62,630 bases of DNA from Streptomyces sp. NRRL F-6492 (GTDB lineage: Bacteria > Actinomycetota > Actinomycetes > Streptomycetales > Streptomycetaceae). The stretch is from the NCBI RefSeq assembly GCF_001280125.1, contig NZ_LGEG01000221.1:1-62630 (forward strand), given 5' to 3'. This document shows, piece after piece, positions 39,601 to 47,516 of the stretch; the stretch's first letter is position 1; each line of letters starts with the position of its first letter. The translations under genes and the position numbers were made by a program. The notes beneath the pieces were generated by a model that did not search any database, had not been told where the DNA came from, and was given only the letters and a program-made list of their open reading frames with translations.

Positions 39601-39936
39601 CACCGCCGGCAGCGGCCGCCCGGCCGGGACGGGCCGGTAGGGCAGCCCGGCCAGCGCGTCGGCGACGGGCCCGAGCGGCGCCGGGTCCGCCGTGTCGGGG
39701 CACGTCCCGCGCAGCTGCGTCCACTCCGCGAACTCCGCCCGGCCGAGCACCTCGTCCACCAGCCGGGACGTCCCCGTGCCCGCCCCTCCCCGGACGACGG
39801 TGAGGCCCGGCCCCTCCCGCAGCGCCTCCCGCAGCCGCCGGGCCTGCTCGGCCCGCCCGACGAACCCGCTCCCGCCGGCCGCCTCTTCGCCGCGCCCCGC
39901 ACTCGGGGACCCCGTACCGAAGGAACGTCTCTCCAC
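36634..39936 (-). CDS. LAL-type LuxR transcriptional regulator
   Basis: From GTG 39936 the product is 1,100 aa. An AAA-type domain begins after GFVGRAEQARRLREAL. Its P-loop reads RGGAGTGTSRLVDEV, with Thr where the Walker Lys is expected, while the Walker B region AVLVVEDVHHAD is normal. A long TPR-like helical part follows. The C-terminal LuxR domain is LSPREQEVARLVVQGRANRD and IAESLVLSPRTVEHHVARIM. An unusual proline- and glycine-rich stretch with repeats interrupts the protein at about 285-400. LALs activate secondary metabolism or catabolism. It may act without ATP hydrolysis. Confidence 0.88.
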   Translation of the reverse strand: MERRSFGTGSPSAGRGEEAAGGSGFVGRAEQARRLREALREGPGLTVVRGGAGTGTSRLVDEVLGRAEFAEWTQLRGTCPDTADPAPLGPVADALAGLPYRPVPAGRPLPAVTGAVGLLVPELADRLPHPPAPAADPEVRRGLLPRAVGALLATVGDAVLVVEDVHHADPATLALLHHLTGAMPAGLRLVVTEDTAAGLPVLGVRAPEGVRVEEIDVRPWTPGETGEFVRRWLDAHRPDRTHEREELTALVHELTGGLPSAAGELLRGAGELLRGYEEDGLHRRDATTEPWTGGTGGAAEPWTGRTGRVADSRADGAERAASPRADGACGVVSPRGGGDRAWTGRAERAASPRAGEGDRGVESWAGGAGRMVSPRGGGDRTAEFWAERVAGSVLDVVCAVGVPVRVRRELARRCAPLGEDARRIVEAAAVLGLAVPVGVLAEVADLAPGRAETAVEACVRRSVLRADGPCPDFRHPLDRRAALARLSGPRLARLSLRAARALRRGGEGPPPLADLARLYAAAGRVDEALRCLVTAADRAAAAGDYATATSLYTRAVAEDPRAGGRIRTAAKLARTAQLARAGEPVVAAVRRVLDEDDPPPRLRGEIRLHLSVVLRNQSGGALDSLNEVARAVPDLEASDPQTAARAMAVAAIPSIKGWPVDRHREWLERGEALADRVTDPVARAAIAANRATALMLLGDPRAWTAAEALGGPAGSAMEAAHHARGWTNLAHAASALGYGARAREFLDRAAAGLADTSSPYLEGLVQTARLVLAWHEGRWQGLHAAADRTTRLYREIPDLTSEAMLVRGLTALHVLGDVPRARHDLAEAARTTRYDTGLILTASAAATARVHLEAGRPGRACDAVEEVLHRLERTGGWVWAGEVLPVAVEALHGSGQTARARRLVADFADGTAGSDAPAARTALTVCRALLAEAGERPDEAVGLLADAEERWRLLGRPFDAARAAEARGRCLLGLRGEAAADGVQEVVEVYGRLDARWDVARCRRLLRRHDIVTTHRRGRLGYGDQLSPREQEVARLVVQGRANRDIAESLVLSPRTVEHHVARIMRKLNASSRTDIALAGWGEGGAEPFRGGPGRGVGPL
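38790..39085 (-). repeat. Degenerate internal repeats in the LuxR-family gene
   Basis: Repeated blocks encode variants of WAGGAGRMVSPRGGGDRT, WTGRAERAASPRAGEGDRG and EPWTGGTGGAAEPWTGRTGR. CGCCCCCGCCCCGGGGACTC occurs near 38804 and again near 38923. The region interrupts the ATPase part of the protein and looks like a recent expansion. Confidence 0.7.
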
Positions 39937-40549
39937 GGTTCCGCCTCTCGCCGGCCACTCACCCGGAAGGCCCGCCGTACGTCGCGGCGGCCCGTTGGGT
40001 CGGGGTCCGCGGCCCGCCCCTTCTCCGGGCCGGGCCACGGCCCCCGTTGGGCAGGTGGTCTACCCTCCGGACGGCCGGGGCCGCAATAGGGGTCCACCAC
40101 CTACGGAATGCGCACGGTCGGTCCGCCCGCCCGTTCCCGCTCTTTGGGTAGCGCTACGGATTGCTGGGTTCCTCCCGTCTGACCGAAGCTCTGGGCGGTC
40201 CGGCGACGCCGTCCCGTACACCGCGGTCCCCAGCCGGCGGAGGTACGGGGACGGCCGCACCCCACGCGGTCGTCCGGCGCGGCCGGGCCCGTGTCGCACG
40301 GAGCCCACTCCGCGCGGCACGCCACCCCACACCCCACCGCCGTGGGCGCCGGCACCCGAAGGCGCCCGCACGGCCGCCGCGTCCGGGCGATTGTCATGAT
40401 CCCAACAGGATCGCGTCCCGGCGGGCCGGCGGCCGTCCTCCGGACACGCGCCTCCCCACCACCGAAGGAGCGTGTCCGGAGCCCACCGGGGTGACGGGTG
40501 CCGCCCTCCGGGCCCGAGCCGGGCCCGGACAGCTCTCAAGGGAGAAACC
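39937..40549. other. Divergent intergenic region, LuxR gene and secreted protease
   Basis: These 613 bases hold no gene I can support. They contain the promoters of both flanking genes. AGGTGGT (40053-40059) and ACCACCT (40096-40102) form a long-range inverted repeat, extended by CCCT/AGGG pairs inside. Frames crossing it are antisense artefacts. Confidence 0.4.
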
Positions 40550-42157
40550 ATGGAGTTCGACGCTCGCGCCCTCCGGCGCCTGCTCGCCGTCGGCGCCAGT
40601 GCCGCCCTGCTCGCCGGGGCCGCCTCGACCGCCGGGGCCACGGCCGCCCCCGTACCGCCGGGCGGCGGAGAGGGCCGCGTCGTCGGCGCGGACCGCCCCG
40701 GCGCGGTCGAAGGCTCCTACATCGTCACCTTCAGGGACTCGGTCGCCCGCGCCGACGTGCCCGCCTCCGCGAAGGCGCTGACCGAGCGGCACGCCGGCAG
40801 CCTGCGCTACACCTACACCGCCGCCCTGCGCGGCTTCGCGGTGCGGATGACCGAGAGCGAGGCCGAGGAGCTGGCCGCCGACCCGTCGGTGGCCCGGGTG
40901 GAGGCCGACGCGGTGGCGTACGCCGTCGACACCCAGCCCAACCCGCCCTCCTGGGGCCTGGACCGCGTCGACCAGCGCGACCTGCCGGTCGACAAGAGCT
41001 ACACCTACGGCACCACCGCCTCCGGCGTGAACGCGTACATCGTGGACACCGGCATCCGCATGAGCCACCGCGACTTCGGCGGCCGCGCGGTCAGCGGCTA
41101 CGACTTCATCGACAACGACTCCAACGCCTCCGACTGCCAGGGCCACGGCACCCACGTCGCCGGCACCGTCGGCGGCGGCGCGTACGGCGTCGCCAAGGGC
41201 GTCAAGCTGATCGGCGTCCGGGTCCTGAACTGCCAGGGCACCTCGGGTGACACCTGGGCCCCGGTCCTCGCGGGCATCGACTGGGTCACCAAGAACGCGG
41301 CGAAGCCGGCCGTGGCCAACATGAGCATCGGCGGCGGCAAGACCCAGTCGGTGAACGACGCGGTGGCGGCCTCCATCGCCTCCGGCGTCACCTGGGTCGT
41401 GGCGGCCGGCAACAACAACGCCGACTCGTGTTCCTACTCCCCGTCCTCCACCCCGTCCGCCGTCACGGTCGGCGCCACCAACAGCCGGGACGCCCGCGCC
41501 ACCGGCTGGAGCAACGGCCAGGGCTCCAACTACGGCTCCTGCCTGGACGTCTTCGCCCCCGGCGACAGCATCGTCTCCACCTCCAACTCCGGCGACACCG
41601 CCTCCCAGTCGATGAGCGGCACCTCCATGGCCGCCCCGCACGTCGCCGGCGCGGCCGCCCTGCTGCTCGCCGCCAACCCGACCTGGACCCCGGCCCAGGT
41701 CCGCGACAAGCTGGTCGCCGACGCCACCTCCGGCAAGGTCACCGACCCCCGCACCGGCTCCCCGAACAAGCTCCTGTACACCGGCACCGGCAGCACCACC
41801 CCGCCGCCCACCGGCAGCAGGTTCGAGAACACCGACGACGTCCAGATCCGCGACAACGCCACCGTGGAGTCCCCGGTCACCGTCACGGGCGTCACCGGCA
41901 ACGCCCCCGCGAACCTGGCCGTCACCGTCGACATCCGCCACACCTTCCGCGGCGACCTGAAGGTCGAGCTGGTCGCCCCCGACGGCGGCGCGTTCGTACT
42001 GAAGAACCACAACTCCTCCGACAGTGCCGACCACGTCCAGGGCACGTTCACGGTCGACGCCTCCGGCAAGGCCGCCAACGGCACCTGGAAGCTCCGCGTC
42101 ACCGACAACTGGGTCAACGACACCGGCTACGTCAACGCCTGGTCGCTCCAGTTCTGA
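40550..42157 (+). CDS. Secreted S8 subtilisin-like protease with P domain
   Basis: A 535-aa precursor. A signal peptide (LLAVGASAALLAGAASTAGA, ending near 33) is followed by an inhibitor I9-type propeptide (about 55-125). The catalytic domain has Asp166 in YIVDTGI, His202 in GHGTHVAG and Ser359 in GTSMAAPHVAG. A short TTPPPTG linker leads to a proprotein convertase P domain (about 430-535). It is secreted and self-processed and degrades proteins outside the cell. AAGGGAG lies six bases before the ATG. A 13-bp hairpin follows. Confidence 0.95.
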   Translation: MEFDARALRRLLAVGASAALLAGAASTAGATAAPVPPGGGEGRVVGADRPGAVEGSYIVTFRDSVARADVPASAKALTERHAGSLRYTYTAALRGFAVRMTESEAEELAADPSVARVEADAVAYAVDTQPNPPSWGLDRVDQRDLPVDKSYTYGTTASGVNAYIVDTGIRMSHRDFGGRAVSGYDFIDNDSNASDCQGHGTHVAGTVGGGAYGVAKGVKLIGVRVLNCQGTSGDTWAPVLAGIDWVTKNAAKPAVANMSIGGGKTQSVNDAVAASIASGVTWVVAAGNNNADSCSYSPSSTPSAVTVGATNSRDARATGWSNGQGSNYGSCLDVFAPGDSIVSTSNSGDTASQSMSGTSMAAPHVAGAAALLLAANPTWTPAQVRDKLVADATSGKVTDPRTGSPNKLLYTGTGSTTPPPTGSRFENTDDVQIRDNATVESPVTVTGVTGNAPANLAVTVDIRHTFRGDLKVELVAPDGGAFVLKNHNSSDSADHVQGTFTVDASGKAANGTWKLRVTDNWVNDTGYVNAWSLQF

Positions 42158-42180
42158 TCCGCGCCACCCGTTCCGCGCCC

Positions 42181-42212
42181 GCGCCCCCGGAGCAGAGCCG
42201 CTCCGGGGGCGC
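42181..42212. terminator. Hairpin terminator after the protease gene
   Basis: A 13-bp perfect inverted repeat (42181-42193 and 42200-42212) with a 6-base loop, 24 bases after the stop codon. Confidence 0.85.
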
Positions 42213-42300
42213 GGTCCGTGCGCCACCGCGCCCGCGGCGGCCGGGCGGTGTCTCCGGGGGCGGCTGGCGCGGTGGTGTCCGCCGATGTGAGGATGGCGCC

Positions 42301-42648
42301 ATGTATGCGGCCCCCCAGGGAAAAGTGCACCTCACCCGGCACGAGCAGGTCTTCGTCATCACGATGCGCGGCGAGATGGATCATGACGACGTGGAGGAGG
42401 TCGAAGCCGCTTGGGCGGCGGCCGACGAGCAGGCCTCCCCGATGACGGCGGTGGACCTCTCCCGGGTCACGTTCGCCGACAGCATGCTCCTCAACGCGCT
42501 GCTCGACATCCGGCGCCGCCACGTGGCGGACGGGCGCGAACTGGTGCTGATCGGCCCCCTGCACTCCGCGGTGCGACGGGTCCTGGACATCAGCGGAACC
42601 CTCGAACACTTCCGGATCGTCAGTACGGGCCCCTCTCCGGCCAGCTGA
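42301..42648 (+). CDS. STAS-domain anti-sigma factor antagonist
   Basis: A 115-aa SpoIIAA-like protein. FVITMRGEMDHDDVEEVEAA starts the fold, and FADSMLLNALLDIRRRH carries Ser61 at the usual phosphorylation site, though the motif is DSML rather than DSSG. It would bind an HATPase kinase in partner switching. It points right and converges on the second STAS gene; the two coding regions overlap by 29 bases at their 3' ends, so their transcripts are antisense there. Confidence 0.88.
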   Translation: MYAAPQGKVHLTRHEQVFVITMRGEMDHDDVEEVEAAWAAADEQASPMTAVDLSRVTFADSMLLNALLDIRRRHVADGRELVLIGPLHSAVRRVLDISGTLEHFRIVSTGPSPAS

Positions 42649-43015
42649 GGTCCGCGTCCCCGTCGGGCTCCCTCCCGGCCGCCGGGCCGGTGAGGTGGTC
42701 CAGGACGTTGGTGATGTGCAGCATGCGCTCCAGGAAGTCCGGACGGTTGTCCAGGTAGAGGGTGGCGCCGAGGGCACTGGACCGCCGGTGGACGAGCAGC
42801 AGGGCGGACAGGCCCGAGGAGTCGATGTGCGTCAGGCCGCCGAAGTCGAGGCGCACGCCCCGCGGCGGCTCCCCGCCGTCCCTCAGGTTCTCGGTGACCG
42901 CGTCGACCAGCTCGCCGCAGGTGTCGTAGTCGAGGTCCCCGTTCACGCGCACGCGCAGCGAGCCGGGCTCGCGGACGACGCCGAGGGTGAACTCGGTGGG
43001 GGGGAAGTCGTTCAT
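42620..43015 (-). CDS. STAS-domain protein, last gene of the stress operon
   Basis: A 131-aa STAS protein. LRVRVNGDLDYDTCGELVDA and LTHIDSSGLSALLLVHRR are typical, with the phosphorylatable serine in DSSG at 65-68. The ATG overlaps the stop of the B12-binding gene (ATGA), so it is likely its direct partner: a cobalamin or light input whose state sets STAS phosphorylation through a kinase and a PP2C. The C-terminal 20 residues, rich in Asp and Gly, are unusual. Its 3' end overlaps the opposite STAS gene. Confidence 0.88.
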   Translation of the reverse strand: MNDFPPTEFTLGVVREPGSLRVRVNGDLDYDTCGELVDAVTENLRDGGEPPRGVRLDFGGLTHIDSSGLSALLLVHRRSSALGATLYLDNRPDFLERMLHITNVLDHLTGPAAGREPDGDADLSWPERGPY

Positions 43016-44091
43016 GAGCGGGGGCCGGGCACGGTACGGGCGGCGTGCTCGCCCAGGGCCTTCGTGCCCCGTTCGATCGCGTGCACCGCGCGGGGGAAGT
43101 CGTGCAACTGGCCGGACAGGACGTCCAGACCGGCCGTGAGGGAACGGGTGGGCACACGACGGGCCCGGAGGATGTCGGCGGTCCAGACGAGGAACGTGGT
43201 GAACAGCTCGGGGTCGTCCACGTAGAGCGCGGTGGCCAGGAAGTCGACGATGTGCGCGATGTCCTCAGCCGTGCGCTCGCGCTGGAGGTCGCTGTAGGCC
43301 CGCATCGGGGGAAACCGGTCCTCCAGGTCGACCAGGGCCTGCTTGACCAGCCGGGACCGGGAGCGGACGACCATCGTGTACTCCTGGTCGGCCAGGTGCG
43401 GCAGGTCGTCCACCGCGTGCCGGCCGGCCGACGCGCCGGGACGGGGCACGCCCTGGTCCAGGACCGCGAGCGCGCCGCGCGCGTCGGCGGCCCACCGGTC
43501 GGCGCGCAGCGTGCGCGCGTACCGGCCGCCGGGCCCGAAGGCGCGGCCGCCCGCCAGGACCGGGACGCCCACGGCCTGGCAGGCGGTGATGGCGGCGTGG
43601 GCGGCCGGCAGATGGGTCGGGATCGACCCGGACAGCAGGACGGCGTCGGGATCGCTCCGGTGCAGATGGGCCACCAGGTGCGGGGTCGGGGTCTGCGCCC
43701 CGAGGTAGTCGACCCGCCAGCCGTGCAGGGAGAGCACCTCTGCGACGAGGCGGGCGGGAAAGGCGTGCCACTCGCCGTCGACGCAGCCGACCGTGACGCG
43801 GCCCCGGTGGGGCGCGGCGCGGCCGCCGGCGCGGCGGTGCGCCAGGGAGGCGACGATCCGCTCGTTGATGGCGGTGACGGCGTGCTCCTGCGCCACGGTG
43901 ATGCGGTCGGCGGCCCATTCGACGCCGACCTTCGCCTGGACCGGCGCGAGCACGTCGAGGAGCAGGACCTCCTCCGGCACGCCCGTGGCGAGGGCCTCGT
44001 GCACGACGGAGGCCGCGGCGGGTTCGTCACCCTCCACCGCCGCCGTCCACAGCCGTTCCACCACCGTGTCCGTCGCGGTGGCCTGTCTCAC
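43012..44091 (-). CDS. Cobalamin-binding protein with photoreceptor-type W-x9-EH motif
   Basis: A 359-aa protein from GTG 44091. A helical cap (about 10-85) holds W59 and E69-H70 in EWAADRITVAQEHAVTAINE, exactly the W-x9-EH spacing of CarH/LitR photoreceptors. The Rossmann part (about 95-215) has VGCVDGEWHAFPARLVAEVL with H109 where the lower cobalt ligand is expected, and GGRAFGPGGRYA. A C-terminal helical domain (about 240-345) is unassigned, distantly like RsbR-type N-domains. No MerR DNA-binding domain is present. Both ends overlap neighbours, a PP2C gene and a STAS gene, so output is probably protein-protein. Confidence 0.85.
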   Translation of the reverse strand: MRQATATDTVVERLWTAAVEGDEPAAASVVHEALATGVPEEVLLLDVLAPVQAKVGVEWAADRITVAQEHAVTAINERIVASLAHRRAGGRAAPHRGRVTVGCVDGEWHAFPARLVAEVLSLHGWRVDYLGAQTPTPHLVAHLHRSDPDAVLLSGSIPTHLPAAHAAITACQAVGVPVLAGGRAFGPGGRYARTLRADRWAADARGALAVLDQGVPRPGASAGRHAVDDLPHLADQEYTMVVRSRSRLVKQALVDLEDRFPPMRAYSDLQRERTAEDIAHIVDFLATALYVDDPELFTTFLVWTADILRARRVPTRSLTAGLDVLSGQLHDFPRAVHAIERGTKALGEHAARTVPGPRS

Positions 44092-45764
44092 GTGTTCCTC
44101 CCGCCGTACCGGCCGTATCCGTCGCCCGTGGTGAGTGCCGAGGCCCTGGGGGCCGTGATCGCCACGACGGCCATGTCGTCGTGCCGGCCTTCGTGGAGCC
44201 ACTGGGCGGCCAGCATCCGTATCCGCTCCACGACCGCTTCCGCCTGCATGCCCGCGCATTCGGCCAGCGCCCTCTTCAGGCGCTCCGTGCCCAGGAACTC
44301 GTCCCCGAGGGGACCGCCCCGCGCTTCGACGATGCCGTCGGTGTAGAGCAGGCACGTCTCCCCGGGGGCGAGCACGGTCTCCACGGTGCGGGCCTCGACG
44401 GTCGGCAGGGCGCCGACCAGGGTGCCGCGGGTGGCGACCTCCTCCACCGTGCCGTCGGCGCGGGCGAGGAGCGGGGGCAGGTGCCCGGCACCGGTCAGCC
44501 GCAGCAGCGTCCGGCCCTCCCGGTTGCGCACGGAGACGAGGACGAGCGTGGCGAAGCGGGTGTGGTGCGAGGAGAGCAGTGCGCCGTTGAGCAGGTTCAG
44601 GACCCGCTGGTGGTCGTCGGCCAGGGGGAGCAGGGCGTGCAGCGTGTTGCGGATCTTGCCGGTCAGGACCGCCGCTTCCAGGCCCTTGCCCGCGACGTCG
44701 CCCAGGACGACGAGGGTCTCCCCGGAGGGGTCGGCGCTCGGGTGGACGTCGTAGAAGTCCCCGCCGATCCGTTCGTGGTCCTTCGAGGCTCGGTAGCCGC
44801 CGGCGTACTCGACCCCGTGGACGTGGCGCAGCACCGGCGGCAGCAGCTCGTTCATCAGCGTGGCGGTGATGGCGGCCTGCTCGGTGTAGAGGCGGGCGGC
44901 GGACAGGGCGGCCCCGGCGCGCGCCGCGAACAGGCGCGCGAAGACCTCCTCGTTCTCGCTGAAGGCCCGTTCGGTGCCGGAGCGCAGCAGGATGAGCGCC
45001 CCGGCGGGCACCCCGTGGCCGGGGAGGGGGGTGACGATGACGGAACCGACCGGTGCGGTGAAGCCTTCGGGGATCACCCAGTCGGGGAGGTCGGCGGGGT
45101 CGATCCAGCGCGCCGGCACCGGCGGGAAGCCCTGCAGGGCCTCGGCCAGTCCGGGCACGGCGGAGACGTCGACCTGCCGGACGGACTGCGTGACGGGACC
45201 GCCCCGGTGGGCGAAGGTCAGCGAGTGGCGCCGTCCCTGGGGCGGCGCCACCAGGACGGCGGCCTCGGCCAGGTGCTCCGCGGCCATCGAGGAGGCCACC
45301 TCCATACAGCGCCGCACGTTCAGCGTGGACAGCAGGGAACCGGAGACCTCGGCGAGGACCTCGGAGCGCGTCTGCACGTCGGCCAGGGCCGTTTCGGCGA
45401 AACGCCGGTCGGTCTCGTCGACCAGCCACCACACCACGTCGCCGTCGTCGCCCGTGGTGGGGTGCGCCTCGACGAGGCGGTCGCGGATGCGTCCGGTCAG
45501 CGGGCCGGTCCTCGTGTCCGACAGGCCGTCGCAGATGCGCCGGTGGGCGTCCGCCAGCCAGGACGGCACCAGGTCGTGCAGCCAGCCGCCGCTCGTGGCG
45601 CCGGGCAGGAGGAGCTGCGCGGCCCCGTTGATCCGCACGAGACCGCCGTGCCGGTCCACGACCATTACGGGGTAAGGGGCCTCGATCCACGTCGCACCGA
45701 GCTGGAGGCCGGTGCCGGGCGAACGGGCGGGGGAACTGCGGGAAGCAGACACAAACGGAGGCAC
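44088..45764 (-). CDS. PAS/GAF-PP2C serine phosphatase (SpoIIE/RsbU type)
   Basis: About 558 aa from GTG 45764 (45752 also possible). A PAS-like part (MVVDRHGGLVRINGAAQLLL) is followed by a GAF domain (about 150-310, with ADVQTRSEVLAEVSGSLLST) and a PP2C domain with KDHERIGGDFYDVHP and VLGDVAGKGLEAAVLTGKIR then LTGAGHLPPLL. Metal-binding aspartates are in GDFYD and GDVAG. It should dephosphorylate a STAS protein. The stop overlaps the B12-binding gene (GTGA). It starts a second transcription unit after a 126-base gap containing a palindrome. Confidence 0.88.
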   Translation of the reverse strand: MPPFVSASRSSPARSPGTGLQLGATWIEAPYPVMVVDRHGGLVRINGAAQLLLPGATSGGWLHDLVPSWLADAHRRICDGLSDTRTGPLTGRIRDRLVEAHPTTGDDGDVVWWLVDETDRRFAETALADVQTRSEVLAEVSGSLLSTLNVRRCMEVASSMAAEHLAEAAVLVAPPQGRRHSLTFAHRGGPVTQSVRQVDVSAVPGLAEALQGFPPVPARWIDPADLPDWVIPEGFTAPVGSVIVTPLPGHGVPAGALILLRSGTERAFSENEEVFARLFAARAGAALSAARLYTEQAAITATLMNELLPPVLRHVHGVEYAGGYRASKDHERIGGDFYDVHPSADPSGETLVVLGDVAGKGLEAAVLTGKIRNTLHALLPLADDHQRVLNLLNGALLSSHHTRFATLVLVSVRNREGRTLLRLTGAGHLPPLLARADGTVEEVATRGTLVGALPTVEARTVETVLAPGETCLLYTDGIVEARGGPLGDEFLGTERLKRALAECAGMQAEAVVERIRMLAAQWLHEGRHDDMAVVAITAPRASALTTGDGYGRYGGRNT

Positions 45765-45873
45765 GCGTGACGCGCGCCTCACCACCTTCCTGCTATGGAC
45801 GACAGTTGTCCTGGGGCAACCGTCTCGTAGTCGTCCCCGGGATCGCAACCCGTCGGGCACATGCACATACAAG

Positions 45874-45888
45874 CCACACAATGTGTGG
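45874..45888. promoter_or_regulatory. Near-perfect 15-bp palindrome in the gap inside the stress block
   Basis: CCACACA-A-TGTGTGG (45874-45888), 110 bases upstream of the PAS/GAF-PP2C start and three bases beyond the stop of the REC-PP2C gene. It is a good operator candidate for the second half of the block. It argues against an upstream start for the PP2C gene at 45881. Confidence 0.5.
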
Positions 45889-45890
45889 GA

Positions 45891-47516
45891 TCACCCACAG
45901 CCGGTCAAACGTACCGCCATGAGCGCGATGTCGTCCTCCCCGTTGGGAGGGAACGCCTCCAGGAGGCCGTCGCAGATCCCCTCCACGTCCGCCGGAAGGC
46001 CTTCGAGGGCGGATTCGAGGCGTTCGAGGGAGAGCCCCAGATGCTCGTGCCGGCGTTCGATCAGTCCGTCGGTGGTCATGACGAGGACCGAACCGGGCGG
46101 TGCCTCCACCGCGGTGCCCACCGGGTGGGGAAGGCCTATGCCCAGGAGCGGCCCGTGTTCGTCGACCGAGCGGACGCGCCCGTCGGGAGTGCGCAGCAGC
46201 GGCGGCAGATGGCCGGCGTTCGCGATGTGCAGGAGACCGGTGGCCTCGTCGATGAAGACGATGCACAGGGTGAGGGTCAGCCGCGCCCCGACGGCCGCCA
46301 GCAGGTGGTCGAGGCGCCCGAGGATGTCGTGGGGCGGATGCCCCTCGATGGCGTAGGCGCGCAGGGCGTGACGGATCTGCCCCATGAGCATCGCCGCGTC
46401 GAGGGAGTGCCCGGCGACGTCGCCGACGGCGAGCAGGAGGCCTCCCCGGGTGGGAAGGGCCTCGTAGAAGTCGCCGCCGATCTCCGCGTGGTCACTGGCG
46501 GGCAGGTAGCGCACCGCGAGGTCGGCGAGGTGCGAGTCGGGCAGCGTCTCGGGCAGGAAGCTCCGCTGGAGGGTCAGCGCCAGGTCGTGCTCCTCGGTGT
46601 AGCTCCGCAGGGCCTCCAGGGCGAGGGCGCACGCCTGGGCCAGCTGGGCCAGGAGCTGCTCGTCGTCGGGCGTCGAGACCGCCTCCGCGGGGACCGCCAG
46701 GCACACCGGCTGCCGGCCGGGCTTGGCGCGCGCCACGGCCACGGTGAGCCTGCCGTGGGGCGCGATGCCGTGCGGGAGCCCGGGCCACTCGCGCGCGTGG
46801 ACCGTGAGCAGCCGCGTCCCGGTGCGGTCCCCGAACTCGTGGTACGGACGCAGGTCGCGGGCGTCGAGCCGCACGTCGGCGACGGTGTCGGGGGCGGCCT
46901 CCCCGCTCGTGGCGGTACCGGCCGCCGAGGCGGGCTCCCCGTGCGGGGAGATGATCGCCGCCACGGCGGGCGCCCCCAGGACGATGGCCGCGCCCCTGGC
47001 GGCCGCCCGGGCGACCCCGGCGGCGCTGTCCGCGCTGTAGAGGAGCAGGGTCGCCTCGTTCAGGTGCAACAGGCGGTCCGCGAGGCGCTCGGCCCGGCGG
47101 CGCGCCCGCGCGTAGCGCAGGGTGGCCGTGACGGTGGCGAGGAGCTCGTCCGGGGCGATGGGCTCCGTGAGGTAGGCGTCCGCCCCGCGGTTGAGCCCCT
47201 GGGTGCGGTCGTCGACGGTGATGGCGGACGCCGAGACGTGGAGGACGGGGAGCGCCGCCGTCGCGGGATCCGCCTTGATGCGCTCGCAGACCTCGAAGCC
47301 GGTCATGTCGGGCAGCCGCACGTCGACGACGGCCACCTCCGGCAGGGCGTCGGCGTCCTTGAGCAGCGCGAGCGCCCCGGTGCCGTCCTCCGCCTCCACG
47401 ACGGTGTGGCCCGCGCGGGACAGCGTGGTCCTCAGGACGTAGCGGTTGGTCGGGTTGTCGTCCACGATCAGGATGCGCGCGGGCGAATGGTCGGACGGGG
47501 TCTGGCCTGGGATCAC
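45891..47516 (-). CDS. Response regulator with PP2C phosphatase output
   Basis: A 541-aa protein. The receiver domain (14-132) has ILIVDDNPTNRYV, Asp65 in VAVVDVRLPDM and the conserved SAS segment. A GAF-like middle follows, and the PP2C domain has SDHAEIGGDFYEALP, AVGDVAGHSLDAAMLMGQIR and IANAGHLPPLL. Phosphorylation by the upstream hybrid kinase probably switches the phosphatase, which then acts on STAS proteins. The GTG overlaps the kinase stop. It ends the first unit of the stress block, three bases before the palindrome at 45874-45888. Confidence 0.9.
   Translation of the reverse strand: MIPGQTPSDHSPARILIVDDNPTNRYVLRTTLSRAGHTVVEAEDGTGALALLKDADALPEVAVVDVRLPDMTGFEVCERIKADPATAALPVLHVSASAITVDDRTQGLNRGADAYLTEPIAPDELLATVTATLRYARARRRAERLADRLLHLNEATLLLYSADSAAGVARAAARGAAIVLGAPAVAAIISPHGEPASAAGTATSGEAAPDTVADVRLDARDLRPYHEFGDRTGTRLLTVHAREWPGLPHGIAPHGRLTVAVARAKPGRQPVCLAVPAEAVSTPDDEQLLAQLAQACALALEALRSYTEEHDLALTLQRSFLPETLPDSHLADLAVRYLPASDHAEIGGDFYEALPTRGGLLLAVGDVAGHSLDAAMLMGQIRHALRAYAIEGHPPHDILGRLDHLLAAVGARLTLTLCIVFIDEATGLLHIANAGHLPPLLRTPDGRVRSVDEHGPLLGIGLPHPVGTAVEAPPGSVLVMTTDGLIERRHEHLGLSLERLESALEGLPADVEGICDGLLEAFPPNGEDDIALMAVRLTGCG

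Noticed and set aside
35938..40089. Long plus-strand open frame opposite the LuxR gene
   Set aside because: Antisense shadow of the LAL regulator; the minus strand shows real domains from end to end.
45752..45881. Start of the PAS/GAF-PP2C gene at 45881
   Set aside because: It would place the start codon inside a 15-bp palindrome and add a Cys/Arg-rich tail; 45764 or 45752 is more sensible.
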